Source of the DNA: Chelonoidis abingdonii
Lineage: Eukaryota > Chordata > Testudines > Testudinidae
Assembly (NCBI RefSeq): GCF_003597395.2
Contig: NC_133782.1
Location: 9,625,102 to 9,689,101 of the forward strand
Direction of reading: 5' to 3'
DNA length: 64,000 nucleotides
Positions 1 through 11,836 of the stretch are shown here, one piece after another. Position numbers and translations under genes: made by a program. Positions within the stretch are counted from its first letter, which is position 1. Each line of letters begins with the position of its first letter. The notes beneath the pieces were generated by a model that saw nothing but the letters and a program-made list of their open reading frames with translations, was not told the origin of the DNA and made no database searches.

Positions 1-155
1 CCTTGATCAAGTTACCTAGTCTCTGACTCAGTTCCCCATCTATAAAGTGGGGATAATAGCACTTCTCTACCTCACAGGGATGTTGCATGGATAAATACAT
101 TCAAGTAAGGTGCTCAGACCCTATGGCAATGAGGGCTATATAAGTACTTTAGAGA
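1..155 (+). repeat. MIR-type SINE fragment
   Basis: The text runs through the familiar MIR core: a CTCAGTTCCCCATCT-like block, AAGTGGGGATAATAGCACTT, then the CTCACAGGGATGTTG block and GGATAAATACATT. The 5' tRNA-like part would lie outside the window. Assignment is by remembered consensus, and the right edge is approximate. Confidence 0.75.
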
Positions 156-1544
156 TATTCAGGCTCTGTGCCTTCAAAATTTGGTGAGGGAGCATGGAAG
201 AATACAACACATGCATAAAGACAACAGGGGTACCTAGTATTGCTTTATAAATATCTTGTATTCTATAGTGTGATGGCCCGAACATAAAAAAAATATCTGG
301 CCACAAGATACCAGAACTGGCCACATATAATCTCCTTCTCAGGGCCAACAGTTCTTGAGCCAAAACACCGTGCATGGTGACTTCCGCTCCACAAACTTTA
401 GGCAGAATAATTTTGCACTTTAACTTTTCAGAACACTGTACATACACCAAAGGACACTGGGAGTGCGACATGTAGAGCACTTGGTTTGTGTAATAAAGGT
501 TTGCTTCCTAGTGCCCACAAATCCCATACTGAATTCACAAACAGCATGACACATTTCTGTAGGGCTAGTGCTGTGAGATTATCCTCATCTCCCTAAGGCT
601 CCTTCTTCTCTTTTCTAGATTTCCTGGTTCCCCTTTTCAAAAAGTGGGTGGGCAAGAAGGGTACAACATTCTAAAGAATGCTAAATTAATAAAGTATATA
701 TTTTTGACCTTGTTTATTATTAATCAAATAGCTCTTAAATGTCTGAAACAATTACATCACAGCTGATAAACAGCACTTGTCAAATATACTAGTTATCTAG
801 CTCTAAAGTTAAAGAAATTATCTATTGAAGATGCAGCCTGCTAATGTTAACATTACTTACTTAACAGTGCAGTATTATTTAATAAACCAAATTAAAAAAT
901 GATACTGGAAAATTGGAGGAGACTCCCATTATTGTTAATGGTTGTTGCACACCTAATTCCCTGTTTGCTGTGCAAAAAAAAAGGTTAACGCTTCCACTCC
1001 TCCTAGTTAGAGCAATGAGTTATCATCACTGTAGGTTATATAACTAAATCCTTAATGTAGATAAATGCAGTGCTTCATCTTCGCATTATTATCATAGCAA
1101 CAGGAACTAGCCACAGTGCTAACAATATCAGAGATACACCACAGCTAAGGTAGGAAGTTTGTCACAGGGGTCATTGAAGTCATGGGCTCAGTGATTTCCT
1201 GAAGTTGTTTGTACCTTTACGACATCTAGTTTCAAGCCATCGATCTTATGTAATCAATTCCATCTATTTATATGGTCTGTCTTACTTTGTTATCCAAGTG
1301 AGAGTATGTTGTGCTCTTTCTACTCTCCTCCTCCAGCAGGGGCTAATTTGCTTTCATTTTGCAGGAACAAATATTGTGGGTGGAAACTGTTCTGCAAAAG
1401 GGAGGCCAGGCACCCTTAAAATAAGATGCCCACTTTTTAACCCCACATTTTTTCTTAACGTTAAGTGCTATTGGCATGCTCTGCTCAGAAGAAAAAAAAC
1501 CATGAAAGACATCACAAATTAATTGGATTAAGAACTGGTTAATG
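156..1544. other. Unassigned AT-rich DNA
   Basis: I see no exon, RNA gene or recognisable repeat. The ORFs at 136-480 (minus) and 1205-1522 (plus) have no recognisable domain and no similarity to a family I know. Confidence 0.5.
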
Positions 1545-2128
1545 GACTGATCTGAGAAAGTAATTATCAATGGAGAATCATTATCAAATGGAGTTGTTTC
1601 TAGTGGGTTCCACACTAGGCCTGACATTAGTCAACATTTTCATCACTGTCTGGAAGTAAATACAAAAATCACTGCAGATGAGACAAAGTTTGGCAGAATG
1701 GTAAATGATGGAAGACTGGGGGCATACAGAGAGCTTTGTAAGCAGGCCCTATTAAAAGAAAATGCAGAGTTATACCTGTAGCAATAAGAAAGGCAGGCCA
1801 TACCTACCAAATGGAAGACTGTATCCTGGAAAGAAGTGACTCTGAAAAAGATTTAGGGGTTACGGTAGAATAGAAGCTCAACATGAACTGGTGCAAGGCT
1901 GTGGCAAAAAGGGCTAACGCATTCTTGGATATATAAACAGGGGACTAGGGAGTAGGAGTAAGGAGGCGATTTCACCTCTGTGTAGAGCATTGGTGAGACT
2001 GATACTGGAATACTGTGTATAGTTCTGATGTCCACATTTTTAAAAGGATGTGGAAAAATAGAATGGGTCCAGAAGAGCCACACAATGATTTGTGGACTGG
2101 AGAAAATGCCTTACTGTGAGAGAGTTAT
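1545..2128 (+). pseudogene. CR1-type LINE fragment, reverse transcriptase 3' part, decayed (first half)
   Basis: The plus strand matches the end of a CR1-type LINE ORF2. At about 1665-1695 it reads ITADETKFG, a decayed form of the FADDTKL reverse transcriptase block. At about 2005-2040 it reads LEYCV followed by a stop, then F and CPHF, corresponding to the LEYCVQFWAPHF region of CR1 proteins. Stops and frameshifts are frequent, so this is an old dead copy. It continues after the MITE at 2129-2390. The left edge is uncertain. Confidence 0.65.
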
Positions 2129-2390
2129 GTTTTGTCTACATTGCATTTATACACCGCGGCTGACCCATGCCGATTGACTCAGACTTAGGCTAAGGGATTG
2201 TTTAATTGTGGTGTAGACATTCAGGCTCAGCCTGCAGTCCAAGCTCTGGGACGCTCCCACTCTGCGAGGTTCTAGAGCCCGGGCTCCAGCCCGAGCGTCT
2301 ACACAGCAATTAAACAGCCCCTTAAGCCTGAGAGCCTGAATCAGCTGACAGACACCCACAGCTGGCCTAACTGCAGTGTAGACGAACCCT
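2129..2390. mobile_element. Harbinger-like MITE with GTCTACA ends, inserted in CR1
   Basis: The element begins TTTTGTCTACATTGCA and ends TGCAGTGTAGACGAACCC, so its ends are inverted. The interior is also arranged as inverted blocks (GTAGACATTCAGGCTCAG against CCCGAGCGTCTACAC). The family matches the elements at 23008-23259 and 26517-26814. It splits a CR1 fragment, so it is younger than that fragment. No clear TSD was found here. Confidence 0.7.
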
Positions 2391-2794
2391 GCTTCATCAG
2401 CTCAGCTTATCAAAAAGACAGAGCACTGACTTGATTTCAGGGTATAAGTACCTTCACTGAGAGAAAAGAGGACTAAAGGACTAATTAAACAGAGAAAGAC
2501 ATAAGAATCACTGGATTGATGCCGAAGCCGATCAAATTCAAAGTTAAAAATGTGTGCCTAACTTCTACAATAAGGGAGATTAACCAGTGGAACCAGCTAC
2601 CAAAAGAGTGGTGGGTTATTCGTCTCTTGGAATCTTCACTTCAAAACTGGATGCTTTTCTGGAAGAAAAGTTTTTGCCAAACAGACATTATTGGGCTCAG
2701 TACAAGAGAACCTGGGTGAAATTCAACGATGTGACCTTCTGTAGATCACAGACTAGATGACCTAATGGTCTCTTCTGGCCTTAAACTATGAATC
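2391..2794 (+). pseudogene. CR1-type LINE fragment, C-terminal end and 3' UTR (second half)
   Basis: Continuation of the CR1 fragment at 1545-2128. The reading frame at 2516-2719 contains WNQLPKEWW and LLESSLQNWMLF, resembling the CR1 C-terminal WNKLPREV and LIxKLDxxL stretch. The 3' end has the usual form, GACTAGATGACCTAATGGTC followed by TTCTGGCCTTAAACTATGAA. Confidence 0.65.
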
Positions 2795-2848
2795 AAAAAG
2801 CAGGCATTCTGCTGTGAATGACAGAGTTGCATTGATAAATTCTGAGGG

Positions 2849-2925
2849 GAATCATAGAAGATTAGGATTGGAAGAAACCTCAGGAGATCATCTAGTTCAA
2901 CCACCTTCCTTGACTCAAGATAGTG
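2849..2925 (-). repeat. CR1 3'-end fragment
   Basis: Contains ATCATAGAAGATTAGGATTG, then GAAGAAACCTCAGGAGATCA and TCTAGTTCAACC. This is the reverse complement of the short CR1 3' terminus seen all over turtle and bird genomes. It is only about 75 bp. Confidence 0.65.
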
Positions 2926-5029
2926 GTGGTATTAGTCCTTCACCTTTTTGTGCACTCAGGGTTTTATCCTGCACCCCTTGAAATCAATGGCACAGAATCA
3001 GGCACTGAATTCACTGACAAGTAGATGATAAATGGAAAATATATGGCCTTAATGATTTTTTTTTCCATGATGCTAATATCATGATAAATATGACGGAGGC
3101 ACGTAGGTTATTTTGATGCACTTCCCTTTTCCTTTAGTTGATACTAGATAGCATGGACAGACATCCTTAGTCACATAAAACAGAGTTTATCTTCCTTATC
3201 CCTCCTCACCTCTTTTTGATATTTCCTAATGCCCTTCTGGTGTAGTTTAGATTTTTACTCAATTCAGCTTCTTTACTACTATTGAAAAGGCTAGCTGCTG
3301 TTGACTACGAGTCATTTCTAATTTTTTCCTATAGCTAACATTATCGCCTACATGTTCATTGCTGTGCAAAATAAGCAGAATTGCATGTTGACATTCAGAC
3401 TTTGCACTATGGATTACCTATTTCTCAAGTTATAAAGTGTTATGAGTTTCATTTGCCATAGTTTCAACACCAAGAGTTGTGAAGGTTGGTTTTCAAAAAG
3501 GCATTAGTGTTGCTTTACTGTCTAATTCTTTGACATATTTTTTCAAGGTATTTGAAGTACAGCGTCACACAAATTGTTAGTGGCTTGGGCAGCGGTACAT
3601 TACAGTGAAGAATAACAGCAGAACTCAGCTCTTACATATTTCAATTCTGCATGGGTTTTGGTCAGTCTCAATTGACTCAGAAAATTGACTACTTGACAAT
3701 ACGGCAGCATTTGCACCCAATCCTCTAGATATTAAGCAAGAAAAACCTCCCATGTATGACTTTAAAATTTCTGAATAGAGTGCTCAGTGTATACACACTG
3801 ACAGAGACAGGCACTGGAAAGAACATGCCCCAACAATGCTCATGTGGGTTTGATTAATGAAGCACCATGAAATAAAATAACTATGCTGAAAATCTGGAGA
3901 GCAATGCAAACTTTTTATAGCAATATCAAAGTATTTAATCATAAAATTGCTCTTGAATTTGTTTGATGTGAAACTTCATTACAGTCTAGAATGTTAATGT
4001 GAAGTTGCAACTGCATCGTAAATTACTAACTTCTTCAGTGATGCATAGCTCTGTCCTGCTATGGCCAACTGCAATTTTAATAACTCTCTCAAAAAGTGAG
4101 AAATTTACAAATAATTGCATGAACTTTAAATTAAGTTACTTTTCTAGAGATCATAAAATATAAATTGGTTAAAAGGAATAAAAACATTGCTAGTTCCACA
4201 TAGGCAAATGATGCAGATCTTTACTGCTGAAGCAAATTCTAGATTCTAAATGTTTATTTGTGAATGGATCCATTAATAACCAATTCAACTGACCTAGCTT
4301 TCTGCTACATGACATGCCTGACAGACAGTGAATGAATTACTGCACATAACTGGCAATTTTACCATTGGAAACATTATTGTGTGTACAACTAGTAGCTTGC
4401 AGTATCTTAAAAAAAAATAGTATTCAATTTTTGACAAGTCTAAAGTACCAAACTGCAGCAATGTTTATTGACAGACATCTTTGTTTAGAGCTTAATATTT
4501 AACAATAGAGCTGGATAGACGAATCAGTTGAGTATTTTTATGGTTTGTAAAAGGCAGGCGAACAGAATTGCCATGCCATTGTGCTTTTCACCTTCACAGC
4601 AAATTTTGCAACAAGTTTCTAGTAGCATTTTTTAAAAATAAACTGCCGTAGCCACAACATTTTGGAATGCAAAACACCCACAAACAAATAAAACCTCACA
4701 ACTTGCTTAAGGTGGAAGATTATTACGATAAATGTAATCCAGAGTCCACTGTAGTTGATGTAAAGATTCCCACTAATTTCAGTGGGCTTTGGACCAGGCT
4801 CTACTATCATTTCAGCTCAAAGCTAAATCAGCACAGAAAGGGAGGCAAGGAGCAACAGGTAGCCTGGATGTGGTGGTCAGAGGGCCAAAGACCTCAGTGA
4901 AAACAGGCAGTGTTGAAGTTGGTGATATAAATGAAAGGATTTATAGGCCAGTTCTGTTTGGTCCTGGACAAGGATACTGAGCATCTTTTTTGTGATGCCT
5001 TTGCCTAAATAGTCAAATGAAGTTGTCAA
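2926..5029. other. Unassigned AT-rich DNA with two short dispersed-repeat motifs
   Basis: No gene is visible. Short matches to a dispersed palindromic motif (core CATTGAAGTCAATG) occur near 2975-3010 and 4766-4805. The rest is unassigned. Confidence 0.45.
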
Positions 5030-5130
5030 AATGATTGAACTTATCTTGAAAGTGACTTTTATTATATATTCAACCTGGTCAAAATTTTCCAGGTTTCAAG
5101 TTTGATTCAGTTTGTCAAAATTTTGGAGTT
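5030..5130. repeat. AT-rich dispersed repeat fragment (GAGCTGGTCAAAA family)
   Basis: Contains CCTGGTCAAAATTTTCCAGG and TTTGTCAAAATTTTGGAG. It resembles the element better delimited at 38133-38393. The fragment is degenerate and its edges are approximate. Confidence 0.35.
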
Positions 5131-5820
5131 TTTCAAGAGATCTTTTCCTCCCCCCCCCCACGCCCCCCAAAAATTGTTACCAGTAATACAACTGTTCAAA
5201 AATCTTCAATAATGGAAGGAAGGGTCAAATTTTTGAAAAAAAGTAAGTTACAAACATTTTTATTAGATCAATTGGATACAAGACTATCCCCAGTGGCTCC
5301 TCAGCCCTGTCATTTATTAGACAGCTGAATTCTTGTAGTCATCACTAGAAATGGGTCTTCATTATACAGCACTTTTGTTAATAACATAAACCACATGAAA
5401 CATGTAACATAAATGTTAGGGAGAGCTATTGCTTTCTGAATTTCATAGGAAGACTGACCCAGAGAATTCAAGGGTCCACAAGATGTAAGAACAGTGACCA
5501 GCATGTGCCCAAGAAGAAATGCCAGCTCCATTGTGAATATTCTTGTGAATATCCTTTCTTCATAGCCTTTGGGTGCCTTATGGTTGTAAGCTCTTTGGGA
5601 CCAGAACCATGCCTCCTTATGCGTATAATGGCTAGTATGCAGTGGCTGTGATAGTTTAAAAAACATAAAAGGGAGGGAATGGATTCTCCTTCAGCATCTC
5701 TGTGAAGGCAAGTAGGAAGATGCTGGACACAAGGGGCCAGGACTATTGGGCCTGATGTGAGGCCCTGGAACTACTGAGTGAAAATCCTGCTTTATCCTGA
5801 AAGGGGAGAGACCAAAGGTG
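5131..5820. other. Unassigned; weak SINE-like tail at 5578-5650
   Basis: A short C-rich run lies at 5149-5168. The text at 5578-5650 (TGTAAGCTCTTTGGGACCAG and onward) resembles the middle of the old SINE-like element seen on the other strand at 38045-38132. Nothing else is recognised. Confidence 0.35.
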
Positions 5821-7459
5821 CAGTAGTGTAGCTAGCAGGGTTCAGGGGAAGCAGCCGCTTCCTCTCAGCATGTTTTCAAAAAGCGGTGCCTGCTGGGCCA
5901 GCACTGGTGGCAGCACGCGCAGCTGGAGGAGTGAAGGGGCTGGCTCCTCGGCCACCGCGCTCCACGCTCAGCGTGGCCCCAACATCGCCGCAGCCCCTTT
6001 CTGCAGCAGTGGCTCAGGGCTTGGTGGCCAAATTCTCCCCGCTCCTTGCTAATGGGGCAGGCGGGGGGAGGCCAAAGAGCCCCTGTGCCTTTAAGGCTGC
6101 CTGGCTGGCAAGCCCCGTGTGGAGCACACCAAGCGTTGGGAGCAGGCCGGGGACAGGCGGTGGCACAGGATGGAAAGTAAGGGGGGGGAGTCCAGTGCCT
6201 TGCACTGGGGGGTCCGGGTGAGGGGCTCCCCAGGACTGGGCCTGCAGGGCAGGGGCGGAGCCCGTGCTGTCTGGACAGGGGGCCCTGTCGCGGCACAGGA
6301 GCTTGGATCCTGGGGTAGAGGGGACAGGACCTCATGGGTGGGGCCAGGCGGCACAGCCCGGCAGGGGATACCTGCAGAGCTGGGCAGGAAAGACTCTCCC
6401 AGGACCGTGGGGGGATGGGTGTGTCATAGCTTTCCTACTCAGATCTGAACCTTAGAGTCCAGAAAATAAGATGCTAGCATGAAACCTCCAAGCTTAATTA
6501 CCAGCTTAGATCTTATAGCGCTGCCACAAGCCAATTCCAGTGTCTGACTCACTCTGGTTTTTCCAAAACCTTCCCTGGGGGACCCCAAGACTCAGCTGCC
6601 CTGAGCTCACAACAAAGGAAATAACCCACTTCCCTTCCCCCTTTACCTCCTCCCAGACTTCCCTCGCTGGGTTACCCTGGAAGATTACTGTACTTAAACT
6701 CCTTGAATTACAAAACAGAAGAGGACAATTCACCTTCCCCCCTCCTTCTTTTTCCTCCTCCAGTCTTTCCCTGAGAGAGACAGTAATCCTGGCACAGAGA
6801 TTCCTATCCCTTGAGCCTCAACTAGGAAAGAAATCCAACCAGTTTAAAAGAAAGCTTTATATCAAAAGAAGAAAAGACATAAAGGTCTCTGTATCAAGGT
6901 GCAATATACAGGGTCATTGGTTAAAAGAACACAAATGAATAAACAGCCTTATACAAAAAGAAATACAATTTAAAACATTCCAGCAAACTGCACACATGTA
7001 AATACAAAAACAATATAAAAACCTATATTATATTATACCTGTACTTACAACTGGGAAACAGAAGATTGTAAAGCCTGGAGATAGAGAGCTTACTCTCAGA
7101 GCTGAGAGAGCAACAGAGACGAGACAAAAAAACCCACACCCAAAAATTCCCTCCCTGAGCTTTGAAAAATCCGGTTTCCTGATTGGTCCTCTTGTCAGGT
7201 GTTTGGTTCCCATTGTTAACCCTTTACAGGTAAAAGAAACATTAACCCTTAGCTATCTGTTTATGACAGGGTTGGTATCCACACCCCCGGGAAGCCCGCA
7301 GGAGTCCTGAGTTGGCTCCGGGGTTAAACTGGGGGGGGGAACAGGAGGAGCCAAGGGGGCGTGGCCAGAGGTGGAGCCAGGGGCATGGCCGGGGGGGAGC
7401 CAAGGGGGCGCCTTTTTTATGTTTGCTCCCCCTATACTTAAAACCTGGCTACACCACTG
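5821..7459. mobile_element. hAT-type DNA transposon with imperfect 8-bp TSD, interrupted
   Basis: The left end CAGTAGTGTAGC pairs with the right end GCTACACCACTG as terminal inverted repeats. The eight bases outside are CAAAGGTG (5813-5820) and CAAAGCTG (7460-7467), a 7/8 match that fits a hAT duplication. The interior is GC-rich with no transposase reading frame, so the copy is non-autonomous. The 156-aa and 111-aa frames at 5865-6335 and 5886-6221 arise from this GC-rich sequence and show no domain. An LTR-like element interrupts it at 6422-7268. Confidence 0.75.
6422..7268. mobile_element. LTR-like element (TGTCATA...TATGACA) nested in the hAT element
   Basis: An 847-bp block starts TGTCATAGC and ends TTTATGACA, so it has TG...CA ends inside a short inverted repeat. 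It is flanked by GGGTG (6417-6421) and GGGTT (7269-7273), a 4/5 match that could be a 5-bp TSD. The sequence is AT-rich, unlike the GC-rich host on both sides. I remember this as a common turtle repeat. A solo LTR is my preferred reading, but orientation and class are not proven. Confidence 0.55.
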
Positions 7460-9544
7460 CAAAGCTGAACTGGCTAGAGAGCTAAGTCCACAAGGCAAAA
7501 GGATTCCACCAGCAGACCTGGTTGGCATGACGACAAAGGAAAAACCCCGCAACACCACTAGCCAAAGCGGCGCAGTATCTGCCGAGTCACTTTGTCACAA
7601 GTGGATGACAAACCCCACCCCCCCAAAAAAACCTAAAAACCTCACTTCTCACAGCTATCTGGGTTTTCCCTGAAGATCTTTCATTCAAGTATTATCCAAA
7701 TCAAATTTTGCTTAGCTAATGAGATCACAGCTCAAAACAACAACTGCTCAACATCCAGCCACCCGTTAGTCTATCATGCAACTACTTCCACAACACATTG
7801 AAGAATGAAAATACTGAATAGGCTGCACATCAGAAACAACTACAATCCAACCTCTTATATTTTGATATTTTTGTCACGTATGCATCTCCAAGTTGTGATT
7901 TTTAAAAAGAAAGGAATTTGTAAAGAAATCAAGTCAAGTTATGAATAATTTCTGAATAGGAGGAGACTGTATTCACCGAATAACTACATTCAGCACTACT
8001 TTAGTTTCCGGCCAAACACCGCAAGTAGTGCAATGTGTTGATTGCAAAGGTCAGAATTAAAGTGGCAGATAAAGGTTAGGTGCGTTAATGGGAAACCCAT
8101 CTCTTGATGGCTACAGTTGAGATGAAAATTCAATGCCTCCTGCTTAGGAACTGTTTTTATGATTATTCATCATGATGAAAATGATATCTTAGATCCCAAA
8201 CTTCAGCTCCAAAGAAGGGCAAGTTGTTGAATGTTAACAAAAAATTTAACTGCACTATAATTATTCAGGTTCTTTATTTAAAAGAAGGACCAGGATGAGA
8301 ACAGTGATGTCAGATTTCATAACAAATCATTTGAATTTAACTGAATCCTTAGCATTTAACGTGAAGTATAAAGAATTAACTTTTACTTTTGTTTCCCTTT
8401 GGTATAATATATAATGACCTGCCCTGTGATATGAACAGCCACTCACAGCTCACTTGTGGCTTTGCCCATTAATCTTCACCTGTCATCTAAGATGTAGTTT
8501 ACTTTATGGATGCTCATTATGTATCTGTTACTCACACCCAGCAGAGAGCTAGAAGTCCATACTTACTCAATCACAATCTACCAAAACGATACTGAAAAAC
8601 TGAATTCTTTTCACTAAAAATCCTCCTGCTCCTGCACAGCTTGTCAGTCTATCTGGCTGTGCAAGGATCTGTTTCCCCATTAGTGCACGTTTCCCCAGTT
8701 GAAGCTTTAAGATTTTCACCCACTCTCTCTCTCTCTCTCACACACAGCAGGAGGTGCCATTTCTAAAGACCAAGCGTTTAAGGATTGTTGAGTTGAGTAT
8801 TTTATTAAGTGAAGAAATTACATTTCTGATTGAAGTCAGAAAATGGTGAGCCATTTGCAGATCAGCCTGTGAACTTTTGCAATGAATACATATTTTTTCT
8901 TATATAAGGCATACACCAGATTTCAATATCAAGTATACACAGGTCTTTTCAGGTCACATACTAATTTGTCTATTTGTCACCAAGGCGCTGTCATTGTGTC
9001 CTGTTAAATATTTTATTTCCCTGAGGCATAAAAAAGCAAAACAATGAATCTGAATGTGTTGGCAAGAGGCATCCGTTTTAACATGGGGGCGGAGGGGCTG
9101 TGCTAGTCCAATGCTCATTGAAATCAGTGGGAGAGCTTACATTAACTTTAATGGGAAGTGCACTGGGCCTGAAGGTGTCTCTCTGCAGCACATCATCATG
9201 GACTATCTGCAGCTTTCAGAATTTTGCAATGATGAGTTTATTACACCCATTTGTAAACAATCATGGAAACATTAAGAATTATCAGTGCAACTGAGCAGGT
9301 GTGCCTGCAAAGGTGACTCAAAGCTTCCCTGACTCTCAGTTGGTTGGAATGGCACTAAGTGGCTGTAATAAGGAGAAGAATCAGTGCCTCTGTCCCCTAA
9401 CAACTCAAATATAATTGTTCTACATGCTACTGTGCAGCATTTCATTTACACCACAAATGTATCATATGACAAATATATTAGAGAAGTTATCTTTTTAAAA
9501 GCCTACTATTAATTGAGACACAAAGTGGGTCAGGGCTAACTTTC
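7460..9544. other. Unassigned DNA with one simple repeat
   Basis: No exon or RNA gene seen. It holds the CT/CA simple repeat at 8721-8746 and a short copy of the CATTGAAGTCAATG-type motif at 9105-9175. Confidence 0.45.
8721..8746. repeat. (CT)n/(CA)n microsatellite
   Basis: An uninterrupted CT run is followed by CACACACA. Confidence 0.85.
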
Positions 9545-9690
9545 ATTGGTGAGACACAAGCTTTATGAGCTCTGTGTAAGTTCGAAAGCTTGTCTCTCAC
9601 CAACAGAAGTTGGTCCAATAAAAGATATTGCCTCACCTACCTTGTGTCTCCAATATCCTGGGACTGACACAATTACAACACCCTATGCTA
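9545..9690 (+). mobile_element. Penelope-like element 3' tail (second type)
   Basis: The sequence passes through GAGCTCTGTGTAAGTTCGAA, AGCTTGTCTCTCACCAAC, AGAAGTTGGTCCAATAAAAG and CCTGGGACTGACAC. I recall this as a widespread reptile tail of the same build as the PLE tail at 53720-53857 (stem-loop, GAAAGC, then a GATCCAGAC- or GGGACTGACAC-type end). No coding part accompanies it, so it is a severely 5'-truncated copy. Its ribozyme-like core is degraded. Confidence 0.5.
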
Positions 9691-11472
9691 TTGGTTGAAT
9701 CAAATGTAATTTAAAAAGCTAGAATAAGGATTTATCACTAATTTGATGGTACATTTATGCCACTAAAGGTTTTCAGTATGTTTGCCAGATATATATGCTG
9801 TGTTTAAAGTTTCTTTTTACAATAGTCAGTATTAAAAACTCCATATTCCATGCCATGGAAATCGACCGTGTGAGTACTGCTTCAAGTCTTTTAATGTGAG
9901 CTACAATGAAATAATTAGTGATGCTCCTTGTATGCTACCCCTGATGAACACAGAGGTTCAGATTTTCAGCACAGATCCTTACTGCATCTGCAAAATTGAG
10001 AATGTGTTCATTATCTATGCCCAAAGCCTGTTTTTCCACTCATGAAATAGGGGATGACAAGACCAAATGTGCACATAAAGCACACAGTTGAAAAAAATCT
10101 TACAGGCACAGTTAAGAATATCAGACAAAAAATTGGCTACCCAAGTTCTTATCCACTTTCAGAAATAATCTTATAAAATACAAACATCAAATAGTATTTA
10201 CAAGTTTCTCTCTAGATCAATGTGATTTTTATTTATAAGAAGATGTTTTGGAGGGAGAAGAAAATCTGACACTTAGCCACAACCGCCCCCCAGGTTTTTA
10301 TGAGTCTCATTGGGAAGCAGACTGATTTTCAAATACATAAAGTGAATTACCCAAAGCCAAATGTGATTTGAGTTTGATGGGGCAAGACTCAGCAGACATT
10401 GTGTGAAATAGTTTTAATAGTAACCCCAACTTCACCTCAAATATTTGTTGCTATTGTTGAAATATGCTTTAAAATAATCATTTATGATGAGGTAATATCT
10501 TACATTTTCTCTATTTTCTTTCTTGAATATTATGCACAAGGTGTTTCTTGAGACAATTGCTCTGTGATGGCCAATGGCATGTTGTGGAATCAAGAGGAAC
10601 TTCAGGTTACCTTCAACACTACAGACTATAAAGCAGCACAGGACCTCGAAGCAGCATGTTGTTCTTACAGACACTGGCCCAGATGTTCAGAAGTGCCTGT
10701 GCAAATGAAGTGCACAGGTGTGTGTGCACTTTTCTGAACATGCCATAAGCCTGTGTAAAAACTTGGGAGAGGGGAGCAGAGAGGCAGATGACTGAGTTTC
10801 ATCTCAGAGTGTTCCAACATGCATCCTCTCAACAGGGTCCAAGGCCCATTAAGTTGGCAAGTAACCAGGCTGAAGAACCCAGAAATTTCACCCCCAGATC
10901 CACGGACATAGGAGCCATCCACCTTGGCCCCACTCCCTCCAGACAATAAAAGCTCCTGTGGGAGCCCTGCAACTATTAGCTGTCTCCTGAAGCTGAGCAG
11001 GGGATTGGTGCCCCAGAAAGGCTGTCAGCTTCTTTGGTGTATCCTTCTGGTCTCTTCCTCAAACTTATGGAGCCTCTTCTGCACAGAATCCAGCAGAGTG
11101 TGTGTGTGCCAGGAGTGTGTGTGGGAGGGATGTAGCATTCCTATCTGCATATTTGGTAGGGGGCAATCCTACCTAATCGTCATAATCAATGATCTAAATT
11201 CAACTTTCCAAATATCCAAGTCAATAACTAGTCCTAGAAACGTTCCAGAATCTCAGCTTTCATCCCTTCTCTACTCTACCAGGCGATCAAGTGTATTGCA
11301 TGTGGATCTTCATATTCACAAGAGGTTGAGGCAGATTTCAAATTAAGTCTCAAGGCAGGAAAAGCCTAGTGTGAACAGATTTTCCGTTAGCACCTCTAAA
11401 GACTGAAAGTTACATCTTTGCAATTTGGTTTCTGACTTGGCAAAAACATGCCTATTTTAATATTAAATTGTT
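9691..11472. other. Unassigned DNA
   Basis: No gene or repeat recognised. The 140-aa frame at 10924-11346 shows no domain and has a T/G-rich stretch (GTGTGTGTG near 11100), so I do not count it as coding. Confidence 0.45.
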
Positions 11473-11836
11473 ATGACTCATAGACTCATAGGCTTTAAGG
11501 TCAGAAGGGACCAATATGATCATCTAGTCTGACCTCCTGCACAAAGCAGGCCACAGAATCCTACTCATCCACTTCTATAACAAACCCCTAACCTATGTCT
11601 GAGTTATTGAAGTCTTCAAATTGTGATTTGAAGACCTCAAGCTGCAGAGAATCACCATCAAGGGACTCCATGCCACCAATGCTGCAGAGGAAGGTTGAAA
11701 AACTCCAGGGCCTCTGCCATGTGCCTGGAGGAAAATTCCTTCCGACCCAAATATGTGATCAGCTATACCCTGAGTGTGGGCTATAGTTACCACCAGCACC
11801 AGGAAAGATTCTCTGCAATAAATCAGATCCATCCAT
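11473..11836 (-). repeat. CR1 3' part
   Basis: Starts with the inverted CR1 terminus (GACTCATAGGCTTTAAGGTC, AGAAGGGACCAATATGATCA, TCTAGTCTGACCTCCTGCAC) and runs on into ORF2-derived sequence, including AAAATTCCTTCCGACCC. A 10-bp perfect stem (GTCTTCAAAT / ATTTGAAGAC, loop TGTG) lies at 11612-11635 inside it. Confidence 0.75.

Noticed and set aside
5865..6335. 156-aa minus-strand open frame, Pro/Cys/Arg-rich
   Set aside because: GC-rich interior of a hAT element. The opposite strand has equally long frames, as expected when stop codons are rare by composition.
10924..11346. 140-aa plus-strand frame as an exon
   Set aside because: No recognisable domain, includes a GT-rich run, and shows no convincing splice sites or codon pattern.
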